From Phaeocystidibacter luteus (GTDB taxonomy: Bacteria > Bacteroidota > Bacteroidia > Flavobacteriales > Schleiferiaceae): a DNA stretch of 64,000 nt. Numbering within the stretch: position 1 is the first letter of the stretch; the number at the start of each line of letters is the position of its first letter. The notes under the pieces are model-generated. The model saw only the letters and a list, made by a program, of their open reading frames with translations, did no database searches and was not told where the DNA came from. Location: the NCBI RefSeq assembly GCF_008933115.1, contig NZ_WBVO01000010.1, forward strand, positions 1-64,000. The letters are read 5' to 3'. The position numbers were made by a program, and so were the translations under genes. Below are positions 47,635 through 55,963 of this stretch, one piece after another.

Positions 47635-48291
47635 ATGAACCTTAAAAGTACAATTTTGTGGCTGGCCCTCCTAATGGGAGTAGTATCAGCTAAAGGGCAA
47701 CCCCAGCTAGATAGCCTGGCCGCCATGTTCGATCAGTTACCCTCACACCTTTACCCCAGTCAAATTCTCCATGACCGAAGTCCAGCGTATATCTATTGTT
47801 GGAACGTAGATTCGACAAGGGCATGGACACTGGACTCGAACAACCTTGCTTCACCTTATCTTTATGACGGGAGCATTCCAGCTCCACTTTTGAAACGAAG
47901 TCATTGGGCGAGGATGTGTGCCGACATGAAGGTTAGTTCAACTAACCCAGCCTTAGTGCCGGATGCAGCCACACTGTTTACTCGGGATAGCATTGCACGA
48001 CTCAATTACGACATTCCCATAGGCGGAATGCATCTAAACTACCATCGGATGAATCCTTTTGCCTTGGATAGCGGGTATCTGTACTACGACACGACGCTAA
48101 ACAAGTATACCTTAATGCCTGATACGTTGTGGTTTGATAGAGCGAACAACTTGTTCCACTATACAGAAAACCCTGACAGTCTTGGAGCTTTAGCATTTGA
48201 GGAATATGAGGTGTTTGCTGGAGTACTCACCGAAACGAGTATTTACGCGCATGCATCTGTAACCCGTCAGCACAATTCGGACACAACTTAG
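47635..48291 (+). pseudogene. N-terminal part of a large secreted protein, truncated by an IS end
   Basis: A 218-residue frame with a signal peptide (MNLKSTILWLALLMGVVSAKGQ). The text LPSHLYPSQILHDRSPAYIY and RLNYDIPIGGMHLNYHRMNPFALDSG resembles the start of very large Bacteroidetes secreted proteins that carry a PGAP1-like hydrolase domain further on. The last 11 residues (SVTRQHNSDTT) are encoded by the IS end that begins at 48258, so the gene is cut there. A matching C-terminal hydrolase fragment lies at 53221-54212 on the other strand. The link is inferred from family memory, not from alignment. Confidence 0.65.
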
Positions 48292-48335
48292 TAAATTGTT
48301 AGTCATAGTTCTAGCTTTAGGGATAGGACTTTAAA
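48258..48335 (+). mobile_element. IS3-family left-end remnant
   Basis: The 78 bp from TGTAACCC to GGACTTTAAA match, in reverse complement, the sequence ending at 51961, where the same leader runs into the start of an IS3-type orfA. Here the element is cut off before the orfA start. It truncates the gene at 47635. Confidence 0.78.
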
Positions 48336-48437
48336 TTGTATCGCTCCACGGGGATGATACAGAGCTATTCCAATCCGTTTTGATTATTGAGTAACTTGAT
48401 TATGCGAACTCAATCTCCATATTAAATAGCTTTTGCT

Positions 48438-49901
48438 ATGATTTTTGGCTGTTTGGTTCACTTAAGCAGTCACGCACAATCCGTATACACCAATGTAGTG
48501 AATCATGTTGCCCATGACACCCGACCAGCTTTTGAGATAGTCGGCGACTACTACTATGTTGCGAACACGCTGAACATTTGGCCGTACAGTCAGATGCAGT
48601 ACGTGAAGTTGGACACGAATGGGACGGTGCTCGATACCTTAGAAATTGTATGGGATCACACCAAGGTATTTCCTTCAGGGTGCCCGAAATGCCTAGATTA
48701 TCACAATGGAGTACTCTACCATGCGTACTCGGATTTCGTTGCGAGTGATGGAGTTAATGATTCAGTGGTAACGATTTTTAGCAAAATTCCGTTGGATTTG
48801 ACCGATACTCTTGTGACGAAGCAATATCAGCCGATTAACGCGCGTGCATCAGATATCAAGGATATGGTATTTGATACCGACTCCACGTTCATCATCGCCG
48901 CAATTGACGTGTACTACTTGCCAGATTCAACCATGAAGTTCAATACCCTTATTGCTAGGTTAGACACGAACTTCAACACGTTATGGGAAACACTTATTCC
49001 CGACTCCGATCCGATTCGAGATTTTGGGTTATTTCCAGAAGACATCGTAATTGATGCGTATGGAACCATTTTAGTAACTGGAACGCCAGCTTGGCTTGCT
49101 CAGGTCAATGAAGCATTCGCGGCCCGTTTGGATAGATTTACGGGGCAGCTTCTATGGAGGAAGACTTATACAGGAACTATTGGCACCAGAGGCATGAACG
49201 CAGCGGATCATGGCGACGGAACGTATCGGTATGTGCAGAGTTGGATTACGGATGAACCCAAAGCCCACCATATGTATCACATTGGCATACTCGATACGTC
49301 AGGCAATATCCTAAGCGAACGAGTATTTGGCAAAGAGAATCGAACGCAAACCGCAAATGATCTTGTCCGCTTAAGCGACGGCAACTATTACTGTGCTGGA
49401 GTTACTCATCAATTCACAGGATTAGGATTTAAGTTTACCCCTTCGTTAGACAGCCTCTGGATGCTTAACTATCGATATGGAGCTTCGAGTAATACTTGCT
49501 ATCTAGAGATATTCCAAGAAGACTCAAGCGGCATGATAGTCCACAACGGCTGGGTAACGCATAATCAGTTGGACAACTGGTTATTTCGAGTAGACAAACA
49601 AGGGTGTCAGGTATCAAACTGTGGACTTGATATTGAAGAACACGACAACGAACAATCTCCATGGCGTGTTTATCCCAATCCTTCCTATGGATTGGTTACT
49701 CTTGATCACCCCAGTATCGCACATTTCGGAGTTCTTCACATCGAAGTGTATGACGCATTAGGACAATTAGTTCTGGAACGCAATCACAGCCAAGGAACAC
49801 CGATTTCATTTAAGCTTGAAACCTCGGGACTGTACGTCATTCAGATTCTACCTGAGCATACCAATACAGAGCGATATCAAACGACTCTCATTGTACATTA
49901 A
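48438..49901 (+). CDS. Secreted protein with T9SS type A sorting domain
   Basis: A 487-residue protein with a long beta-propeller-like middle (LIARLDTNFNTLWETLIPD, LVTGTPAWLAQVNEAFAARLDRFTG, GILDTSGNILSERVFGKEN), as in the phylum's NHL/outer-surface repeat proteins. A T9SS tail (WRVYPNPSYGLVTLDHP ... GLYVIQILPEH) ends the protein. The signal peptide at the chosen ATG (MIFGCLVHLSSHAQ) lacks the usual basic start. An in-frame stop lies 21 bp upstream, so the 5' end may be damaged, since the IS remnant is only ~100 bp away. If expressed, it would be exported to the surface. Confidence 0.75.
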   Translation: MIFGCLVHLSSHAQSVYTNVVNHVAHDTRPAFEIVGDYYYVANTLNIWPYSQMQYVKLDTNGTVLDTLEIVWDHTKVFPSGCPKCLDYHNGVLYHAYSDFVASDGVNDSVVTIFSKIPLDLTDTLVTKQYQPINARASDIKDMVFDTDSTFIIAAIDVYYLPDSTMKFNTLIARLDTNFNTLWETLIPDSDPIRDFGLFPEDIVIDAYGTILVTGTPAWLAQVNEAFAARLDRFTGQLLWRKTYTGTIGTRGMNAADHGDGTYRYVQSWITDEPKAHHMYHIGILDTSGNILSERVFGKENRTQTANDLVRLSDGNYYCAGVTHQFTGLGFKFTPSLDSLWMLNYRYGASSNTCYLEIFQEDSSGMIVHNGWVTHNQLDNWLFRVDKQGCQVSNCGLDIEEHDNEQSPWRVYPNPSYGLVTLDHPSIAHFGVLHIEVYDALGQLVLERNHSQGTPISFKLETSGLYVIQILPEHTNTERYQTTLIVH

Positions 49902-50106
49902 CCACGGACACCCATGCGTGGAGATTATCGGAGTCGACCGGACGCCCTCTAACCTATCAAACATATATACACAATCTCCTGAAGCGACGAAAACACAATA
50001 CTTCGGAAGCTCTATCGATTCCGAGATGTTACTTCGCAATATGGCTAAGTACAAATTGTTATCTATTCCATTTTTGCTCAGTAAGTAATATCTTCGAATT
50101 AAGGTT

Positions 50107-50248
50107 ACCAACTGAGAACTTATAAGCGAGAAGCCCTCTGCACTGAGAAGTTTCTCCCGCAACCGCGGGATAACCCTTCTGAGAAGCAAGGCCCTGAAAT
50201 ATTGATTTTCAGGACGATATAAGAGAGGTTCATTTCCCTCCCTCTCCG
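50107..50248 (+). repeat. Module right-end repeat (E1), copy b, with tRNA-Ser 3' end
   Basis: This matches 43042-43174, with an additional TTTCTCCCGCAACCGCGGGA insertion. It ends with the exact 14-bp tRNA-Ser terminus TCCCTCCCTCTCCG at 50235-50248. It is the rightmost tRNA-end copy in the window and should mark the right boundary of the third module. The rest of the gap 49902-50361 has no gene. Confidence 0.85.
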
Positions 50249-50361
50249 ACTCAATGTTTGAATCATCGAGTAAATGAATAAAATCCTATTATCTATAATA
50301 TAATATCGTTATAGTCTACTCTTTTGCAATTGGTTGACGAGTTGTTTTGATATTGTTGTTC

Positions 50362-51219
50362 CTACCTAGCTAAAGATAAGACTACGTCAACATCATACTC
50401 AGCTCGCAAGTACCAGACATCTCTTTGTAAATCATCCCATATTTTAAGATCGTCCTCTAGATTCAAATTCAGATTGACTCCTATTTTAATACTCTCAACC
50501 CCGGCGAGATTCTCAAATCCATCTCGAAAATTTTCAACTCTTGACGTGTAAATTGTAATATCCTCAAGATTAGGGAAACGTGTTTTCCAGTCAATCTTCG
50601 TGGCATAATCGTAATCCATACTAATCGTCATTGTCTGAATTGATTCAGAAGCAAAATTATCAGGTAGAACACGGTACCCAGAATCAGTGACCAAAGACAA
50701 TTGTTTCACGCGATCAAGCGACCATATACTTGATACTCGATGTAAATCTCCTGTATAGTCATGCAGCCAAAATGACCATAGTACAGGGAAGTTATCAAGG
50801 TTGGCGACAAGGCTATCAAGAATAACAGGCTCATTCACAGCTAAGCTCATATGCTCAAGCTTATCGAACCTCTTCCTGAATAACGCTGCACCATCATTAT
50901 CCAAATTTACATTGAGAACAACTAAATTCTCCACACATTCTGGAACCACTTCAAGAGTCCCCTCTAAGTAAAGATCTTTCAATCGCGCAGCTCCACATAA
51001 GTCAAAACTGATCAAGTCCTTAGCTGCAATCCTGAGTGACAAAGTCTTACTCAACAATGACATACTGAGCAACTCAGGACAATCAAATGCATCGATGTGA
51101 TCAATACTGTCAGGCTGCACCCCTACATCGTAACTTTTCAGTTCTTGACATTCAAAGTACTGACCAAACGAATTCAAACTAAGAACATACATGCACATTA
51201 ATGAAAGAAAACATCTCAT
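50362..51219 (-). CDS. Secreted leucine-rich protein, hypothetical
   Basis: About 285 residues from ATG 51219; the longer frame to 51258 is not preferred because the signal peptide (MRCFLSLMCMYVLSLNSFGQ) starts at the internal Met. The mature part has irregular leucine-rich repeats (LKDLYLEGTLEVVPECVENL, VKQLSLVTDSGYRVLPDNF, LEDITIYTSRVENFRDGFENL) that resemble LRR solenoids. No sorting tail is present. The start overlaps the stop of a gene fragment upstream (ATGA), which suggests the two were once translationally coupled. Function unknown. Confidence 0.7.
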   Translation of the reverse strand: MRCFLSLMCMYVLSLNSFGQYFECQELKSYDVGVQPDSIDHIDAFDCPELLSMSLLSKTLSLRIAAKDLISFDLCGAARLKDLYLEGTLEVVPECVENLVVLNVNLDNDGAALFRKRFDKLEHMSLAVNEPVILDSLVANLDNFPVLWSFWLHDYTGDLHRVSSIWSLDRVKQLSLVTDSGYRVLPDNFASESIQTMTISMDYDYATKIDWKTRFPNLEDITIYTSRVENFRDGFENLAGVESIKIGVNLNLNLEDDLKIWDDLQRDVWYLRAEYDVDVVLSLAR

Positions 51220-51435
51220 GGGCTTTGTGTTGTTGGATTCTGTGAACGCCATTTCCATACAGTAATTGTCCTATTATAGGTGGACCTGACTTGCCTGGAT
51301 ATCGTGAAGTGTCCACCGATGATGCAATTTCGAACTTCTACATTTCTCGTATCTGTAAAAAATCGAGCATAGTTGACATTTCCTGATGAATAGGATCCAT
51401 TCAATTGATCAAAAACACTCCTCTTCCAGACAAAC
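51216..51435 (-). pseudogene. 3' fragment of an unknown gene
   Basis: The frame reads GEFVWKRSVFDQLNGSYSSG, then NVNYARFFTDTRNVEVRNC, and ends KWRSQNPTTQSP, with its stop overlapping the ATG of the leucine-rich gene. Upstream it is fused in frame to the repeat at 51436-51782, where it would continue to a stop near 51505. It therefore appears to be the tail of a secreted-type gene whose beginning was replaced by the repeat. A TTG could start a 62-residue product. No family is recognised. Confidence 0.5.
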
Positions 51436-51782
51436 TCTCCACTGGAGATAGTCGTTCTTGAACTATCTCGTATATCGTTCTGAAAGTCAATTGAAAAGAC
51501 TTAGTGCTTCTCAGAGGGGTTATCCGCCGGTTGGCGGACGGGCTGAATGAGCTATCGGAGAAGTAGAGGACTTGGCTTCTCAGAATTGCTCATCTCATAA
51601 CAGCATACTAAGGTAGTATTCTGATCAGTTTTTTAGAAGGAAGGTGCAATTCTACTTCGCAATATTGCGAAGTAAGACTTCGGAATCGACAGTGATTCTG
51701 AAGTGGCGCCAATCCTAATATTTCATCATAGAAGCAGTATCCTTATTCTAAACGTGCGCTAATTAGAGTCTTTCATTCTCCA
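51436..51782 (-). repeat. ~340-bp repeat containing an inverted E1 end, copy 1
   Basis: About 85-90% similar by eye to 54213-54540 in the same orientation. Its left part, read as reverse complement, resembles E1 (GGATAACCCCTCTGAGAAGC, TTCAGAACGATATACGAGA). The right part holds TAACAGCATACTAAGGTAGT, TTCGCAATATTGCGAA (a perfect 16-bp palindrome) and CTAATTAGAGTC. At its left end it is fused to the 5'-truncated fragment at 51216-51435, at its right end to an IS3 orfA fragment. Confidence 0.82.
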
Positions 51783-51961
51783 AATCGCAATCTTCTCTTC
51801 TGAAGAAAACGTCCTACGAGTCCTTCTTTTAATGTCTTTGATGACGGCTTCAGACTTCTTTTTTGCTCCCATAACAACTCAGTTTTAAAGTCCTATCCCT
51901 AAAGCTAGAACTATGACTAACAATTTACTAAGTTGTGTCCGAATTGTGCTGACGGGTTACA
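51759..51961 (-). mobile_element. IS3-family left end with truncated orfA
   Basis: Reading leftward from 51961: terminal TGTAACCC, a leader shared with 48258-48335, then an ATG at 51872. The frame reads MGAKKKSEAVIKDIKRRTRR and then TFSSEEKIAI, characteristic of the OrfA (HTH) protein of IS3-family transposons. After EEKIAI (~51783) the sequence becomes the repeat at 51436-51782, and the frame ends with WRMKDSN at 51759. Only ~30 of the expected ~90-100 residues remain, so it is inactive. The two similar left ends (48258 and 51961) point inward at each other. Confidence 0.82.
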
Positions 51962-51994
51962 GCGTTTCATAATTTATAAGGTTTAGATTGGTGT

Positions 51995-53218
51995 CTACAA
52001 ATCGTCGGGAATTCGCACACAAAGAGCTTCTTCCCCATTATGCATATACATAACCCTCCGAATAGGGTCTATTACCACTCTACTTCGTACATCTCCCAGA
52101 TGTTCTACCTGAGATTCTTCGATAAGCTGTCGACCCGTTAAGACGTCTGCAATAACCAGTTGATGAGCACAGTAAAAAAGTTTACCTTCGAAGTAGGTGA
52201 ATCGATCATCAAACCCAAAAGGATGATCTTGAACGATCCATGTGATTTTACCATCTGAGGTGTTTAAAGCGACCAGTTCATCACTAGCACTTTTGACGAG
52301 TATTTTATCCCCGTCAATATGTAAGTCCCCACCAGAAAATTGCATCGGTAGAGTCGGATTGACTGAGTTAAAGTTTTGTGACCAAATGGTGTTCCCACTA
52401 GCAAGGTCAATAGCAATTGCATTGTATTGAAGCAATCCATATACTACACCATTGTCCACTTTGAGAGGAATAATTCCAGAGGATTCAACAAAATCTATAT
52501 TCCTCCACAAGAGGGTATCAGCCGTCAGGTTGTATGCGAAGATATCCGTGCGGTCGGAAGACCCTGTAAAGCTTCTGTTCTTCCAAACGACTACTTCATC
52601 ATCATTGGCAAGGGTCCCAAAGCCCATTGAATTGAATCCTGGTTTGTAATTATCGGTTCGATCAAAGGCATAGACAGTATCCCAAGCCATCTGGTTAAGA
52701 GGTGTGCGCATCACAGCCGCACTATGATTATTGGGATTCTGACCATTGTACTCGATTCCTCGATACAAATAGCCATTTGAAGTATAAATAAATGGGCCGT
52801 TGTCCGCAACAGGTCCGTGCCATTGCGTTTGTCGTGTTTGAATATTGATGCAATCGACAGATCGTTGCCCACTTAAGAACAAATACTGTCCTTCGTAAGC
52901 CATACTTTCATGAGAATAGGCAAATGGTCCATCTGAGTGATCGCTCCAGTAATCTATAATGGTTCCGTCCGCGGCATCCATAAACATCACAGGGGAGTTA
53001 TACCCATTTAGTTCGTAATCGGTATTGAACACCACAACAGTATCGTATAGTACAGGGTTCATTGAAATTGAACCACTTGTAGCGCCTGAAGGGACAATAG
53101 GAGTTCTCCATACCACCTCAAGTTTTGTTGGGCCAGAAGGTGGTGGTGGGTCAGGAGTCTCCTTGCAGCACGCTAGTACTGCAAGGAGTGGGAATAGTAT
53201 ATAGGATAACATCTTCAT
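51995..53218 (-). CDS. PQQ-like beta-propeller lipoprotein
   Basis: A 407-residue lipoprotein (signal MKMLSYILFPLLAVLAC, lipobox LAC; a second Cys follows). After a Pro-rich linker (PDPPPPSGPTK) come repeated WD/PQQ-type blades, each with phrases such as AADGTIIDYWSD, INIQTRQTQWHGP, IDLASGNTIWSQNF, LNTSDGKITWIVQD. This is a BamB/PQQ-like propeller used for binding rather than catalysis. It starts 2 bp after the stop of the hydrolase fragment at 53221, so they form one leftward unit. Its 3' end is 33 bp from the IS3 end at 51961. Location: periplasm or outer membrane. Confidence 0.8.
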   Translation of the reverse strand: MKMLSYILFPLLAVLACCKETPDPPPPSGPTKLEVVWRTPIVPSGATSGSISMNPVLYDTVVVFNTDYELNGYNSPVMFMDAADGTIIDYWSDHSDGPFAYSHESMAYEGQYLFLSGQRSVDCINIQTRQTQWHGPVADNGPFIYTSNGYLYRGIEYNGQNPNNHSAAVMRTPLNQMAWDTVYAFDRTDNYKPGFNSMGFGTLANDDEVVVWKNRSFTGSSDRTDIFAYNLTADTLLWRNIDFVESSGIIPLKVDNGVVYGLLQYNAIAIDLASGNTIWSQNFNSVNPTLPMQFSGGDLHIDGDKILVKSASDELVALNTSDGKITWIVQDHPFGFDDRFTYFEGKLFYCAHQLVIADVLTGRQLIEESQVEHLGDVRSRVVIDPIRRVMYMHNGEEALCVRIPDDL

Positions 53219-53220
53219 GT

Positions 53221-54212
53221 CTACTTTTCGTATAGTCTGAACTTATCTCCGTGAAGTCCGTTGAACAACTCGTTCAACCGGAGTTTTGTTTGTTCACAAT
53301 TCCGTTCCTGCATATGGTTGGTGTTCAACATTGGCCAGTTTCTAGCACCGGGATAGGCAATCTGGGAAGATTTGGTTACCACGCCATCGTTGGGTTCATC
53401 AATTACATAATGCTCAATATATGGGGTAGTTACGCATATGTTCATCGGATCATTTGTTCCGCAATCTGCTGGATTGCTTACCCATACGGGAGTTCCGTTT
53501 ATGCACTTGCACATATATCCGTTTGCATAAACACTGTCTCTTCGTGCCCCGATAATTCTCTTCCAATACATATTCGCTCCTTCCAGCCAATGGGCTGCGA
53601 CTCTATTCTGACTTGCTCTGAGTTTATTGAATACTCTCTGTCTGTCAAACAATGTCCATCTTCTGTTCTCATAGTCCCGAGCTTCTGCCTTATAATGAGA
53701 TATCAAGTTACGAATATCGTTTGGCAGGCCGTCATCGTCATTCATGGCAAAAGGATTAGTTGTCAGTATATGTACTCCTCTAACTGTGTCTAGATCATTA
53801 GTCATTGAATGCAATACCCTCCAAAATACGGGTTCTTCTTCAATTCCATAGAAAGTGACCACCTCCATTGTATCAATCTGAGCGAGGCTGTCGATGACAT
53901 CTAAATAAGGAGCACCTTCCTGGTAGTCCAAACCTGAGTCATGTCGAATAGATGATATGAGAATAGGCAGCACTGTTTCTTCTAAACCAGTACAAATGCC
54001 GCTTGAGAAATTAGCAATGGCCGACGGGTTTATAAGATTGGCCAGAAGCCAGTATTGATCGATTGCATTGTTGAAACTGGCCGTAGACAATGCCTTGCAT
54101 CCATCTCCTAACCAGGGCTGGGCTATTCCTGTAATAGGGTGGGAGTTGTTGAGTATAGATGCGCCTCCGTGAGGTGAGCCAAATGTGGCCAACATGCCAA
54201 ACTGAGCTGATT
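53221..54212 (-). pseudogene. C-terminal part of a secreted PGAP1-like hydrolase, 5' truncated
   Basis: The frame contains FGMLATFGSPHGGASI, the strand that follows the nucleophile region in lipase-like hydrolases, then DEPNDGVVTKSSQ (likely catalytic Asp) and MLNTNHMQER (likely catalytic His). The Ser elbow (GxSxG), expected ~30 residues earlier, is absent because the frame runs into the repeat at 54213. An ATG at 54195 could still start a 324-residue product, but it would lack the nucleophile. The PQQ-like lipoprotein follows at once. It may be the missing end of the gene at 47635. Confidence 0.7.
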
Positions 54213-54540
54213 TCTGGGTGGAGATAGTCGGTCTTGAACTATTTCTTATATCGTGCTGAAAGTCAATTGAAAAGGCTTAGTGCTTCTTAGAGGGGTTATG
54301 AATAAGCTATCGGAGAAGTAGAGGACTTGGCTTCTCAAGTTTGCTCATCTCATAACAGCATACTAAGGTAGTATTCTGATCTGTTTTTTGGAAGAGAGAG
54401 GCAATTCTACTTCGCAATATTGCGAATTAAGACTTCGGAATCGACAGTGATTCTGAAGTGGCGCCAATCCTAACATTTCATCATAGAAGCAGTATCCTTA
54501 TTCTAAACGTGCGCTAATTAGAGTCTTTCATTCTCCAGCT
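54213..54540 (-). repeat. ~330-bp repeat containing an inverted E1 end, copy 2
   Basis: This matches 51436-51782 in the same orientation, minus a ~20-bp insert present in copy 1 (around 51523). The left end is fused in frame to the truncated hydrolase; the right end overlaps the last codons of the MENSNL gene. So the same repeat joins a different 5'-truncated gene at one side and a different gene at the other in each copy. Confidence 0.82.
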
Positions 54541-55087
54541 CAGATTGCTTTCCTTTCCAGTTAAGAAAAGATGAATCCGAAAGTCCAGAAAAATGACCAT
54601 CTGGCGGCATCACAGAAACGTATGGCCACTTGGTATCCTTTATAGATTTGACATAAGACTTCACCAAACGGAGCGCCTCGCGTTGGGCATCAATGAACCT
54701 CAAAATATCAGCTAGTACTCCTCTTGGCCTGTTGGTAATCTTCGATGTTGATTTAACATCCACCCTAGCCAAGAGTAAATCTTCATTCCTAGGATTCAAT
54801 AAGATTTGAATCTCACCAATTAGTCCTTTGATATAACGAAGAGTATTCTTCGCTTTCTTCGTCCCAGTATCGAGCACATCAGAGAGAGCTGCCTTAAATT
54901 GAGAGTACAAATTCAGCAAGTACTGAAAGTACTCTGAGAGAGAGTCGAATCCATTAAACGAAACGCCTCGAGTATCGGCCTCAAACAACTGGTAAACTCC
55001 AGAATCTACCGAGTCTCTATCTTCCACAAAAGAGACTTCTGACCGACGCAGCTCCTCGAATATTGCATTCAAGTTGCTGTTCTCCAT
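54518..55087 (-). CDS. Full-length MENSNL island protein
   Basis: A 189-residue soluble protein, the only intact copy in the window. Residues 1-49 (MENSNLNAIFEELRRSEVSF ... NGFDS) also begin the truncated copies at 33930 and 43682. Residues ~50-95 are helical (SEYFQYLLNLYSQFKAALSDV, NTLRYIKGLIGEIQIL), followed by a basic stretch (VDVKSTSKITNRPRG) and a further helix. No family is recognised. The last five codons lie in the repeat that also abuts the orfA fragment at 51759, so the native C terminus may be altered. Its presence near module ends suggests a maintenance or recombination accessory, which is speculation. Confidence 0.6.
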   Translation of the reverse strand: MENSNLNAIFEELRRSEVSFVEDRDSVDSGVYQLFEADTRGVSFNGFDSLSEYFQYLLNLYSQFKAALSDVLDTGTKKAKNTLRYIKGLIGEIQILLNPRNEDLLLARVDVKSTSKITNRPRGVLADILRFIDAQREALRLVKSYVKSIKDTKWPYVSVMPPDGHFSGLSDSSFLNWKGKQSELENERL

Positions 55088-55319
55088 TAGATGTTTCTTC
55101 AGTAGTAATTATAGGTGCTTCGAATTTCGAACAGAAGCTGCTTAAAGTAAAATTCTTTAACGGGAAATTAACCAAACACAAACATGCAAAACGACTTCGG
55201 AAGAATTCCTTAACGGTGGGCTACCAGAAATCAGATTTATAAATCGTTTAGAATTATTCACCTTTAAAGAGATAATTCTGTTTTAAAGTACTTTTATCCT
55301 TTCATTTTATTCGTTAATC

Positions 55320-55886
55320 ATGTCCACCACACTCCATATCAAAAACATGGTCTGCCCACGGTGTATCACCGCAGTGAAGCAGGTCTTTGTCAATTCTGGA
55401 GCCACGATTAAGGAAATCTCTCTTGGCGAAGTTGAGCTTGATGAAACGGTAGATGAGAAAGTGAGATATAAAATATCAGGTGAATTATCAGCTCTGGGAT
55501 TCGAACTCTTGGAGGAAGGTAGATCAAGTCTTGTTTCAAAAATCAAAAGCTTGATTATTGATCGCATTCACCACAACCAGGAAGAGTTAGCAGAAAACTT
55601 TTCGACCTATCTATCTGATCAACTCCATCACGATTATTCATATTTAAGTCGATTATTCTCATCTGTTGAAGGCATTACAATTGAGAGGTTTGTCACACGA
55701 CAGCGGATTGAAAAAGTGAAAGAACTTCTCTTCTATGATGAGCTCACGCTAAAGGAAATCGCCTACCGTTTGAACTACAGCAGCCCCGCTTACCTTTCCA
55801 CCCAATTCAAGAAGGAGATCGGAATGACCCCAGGTGAATTCAAGAGACTTCATCGCCCTGGTCATAACCCGTTGGACAGCATCTGA
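55320..55886 (+). CDS. HMA-AraC fusion transcriptional regulator
   Basis: A 188-residue protein. Residues 1-70 form a heavy-metal-associated domain with Cys12 and Cys15 in MVCPRC. Residues ~85-188 form an AraC-type HTH (YLSDQLHHDYSYLSRLFSSVEG, then LTLKEIAYRLNYSSPAYLSTQFKKEIG). The design suggests direct copper or silver sensing by the HMA domain and control of the adjacent efflux genes. It starts 75 bp upstream of the copA gene, same strand, so it may be the first gene of the copper unit and autoregulated. Such fusions are common in Bacteroidetes but little studied. Confidence 0.9.
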   Translation: MSTTLHIKNMVCPRCITAVKQVFVNSGATIKEISLGEVELDETVDEKVRYKISGELSALGFELLEEGRSSLVSKIKSLIIDRIHHNQEELAENFSTYLSDQLHHDYSYLSRLFSSVEGITIERFVTRQRIEKVKELLFYDELTLKEIAYRLNYSSPAYLSTQFKKEIGMTPGEFKRLHRPGHNPLDSI

Positions 55887-55945
55887 CAAAATCTTAGAAG
55901 CCTTTCACAAAATACTGTAACGATTTAAGTACTCAGCCGAAGGAC

Positions 55946-55963
55946 ATTTGTACCGTAACAAAT
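55946..55963. promoter_or_regulatory. Inverted repeat at the copA start
   Basis: ATTTGT (55946) and ACAAAT (55958) form 6-bp perfect arms around a 6-bp centre, and the right arm overlaps the first ATG of copA. It could be an operator of the HMA-AraC regulator. The match is short and may be chance. If the later ATG at 55974 is used, the repeat lies just upstream of the start. Confidence 0.3.

Noticed and set aside
50107-50248. Integron attC site
   Set aside because: Hairpin-rich repeats next to unrelated cargo genes suggested a cassette array, but no GTTRRRY/RYYYAAC core pair is present, the cassettes are not uniformly oriented and there is no integron integrase.
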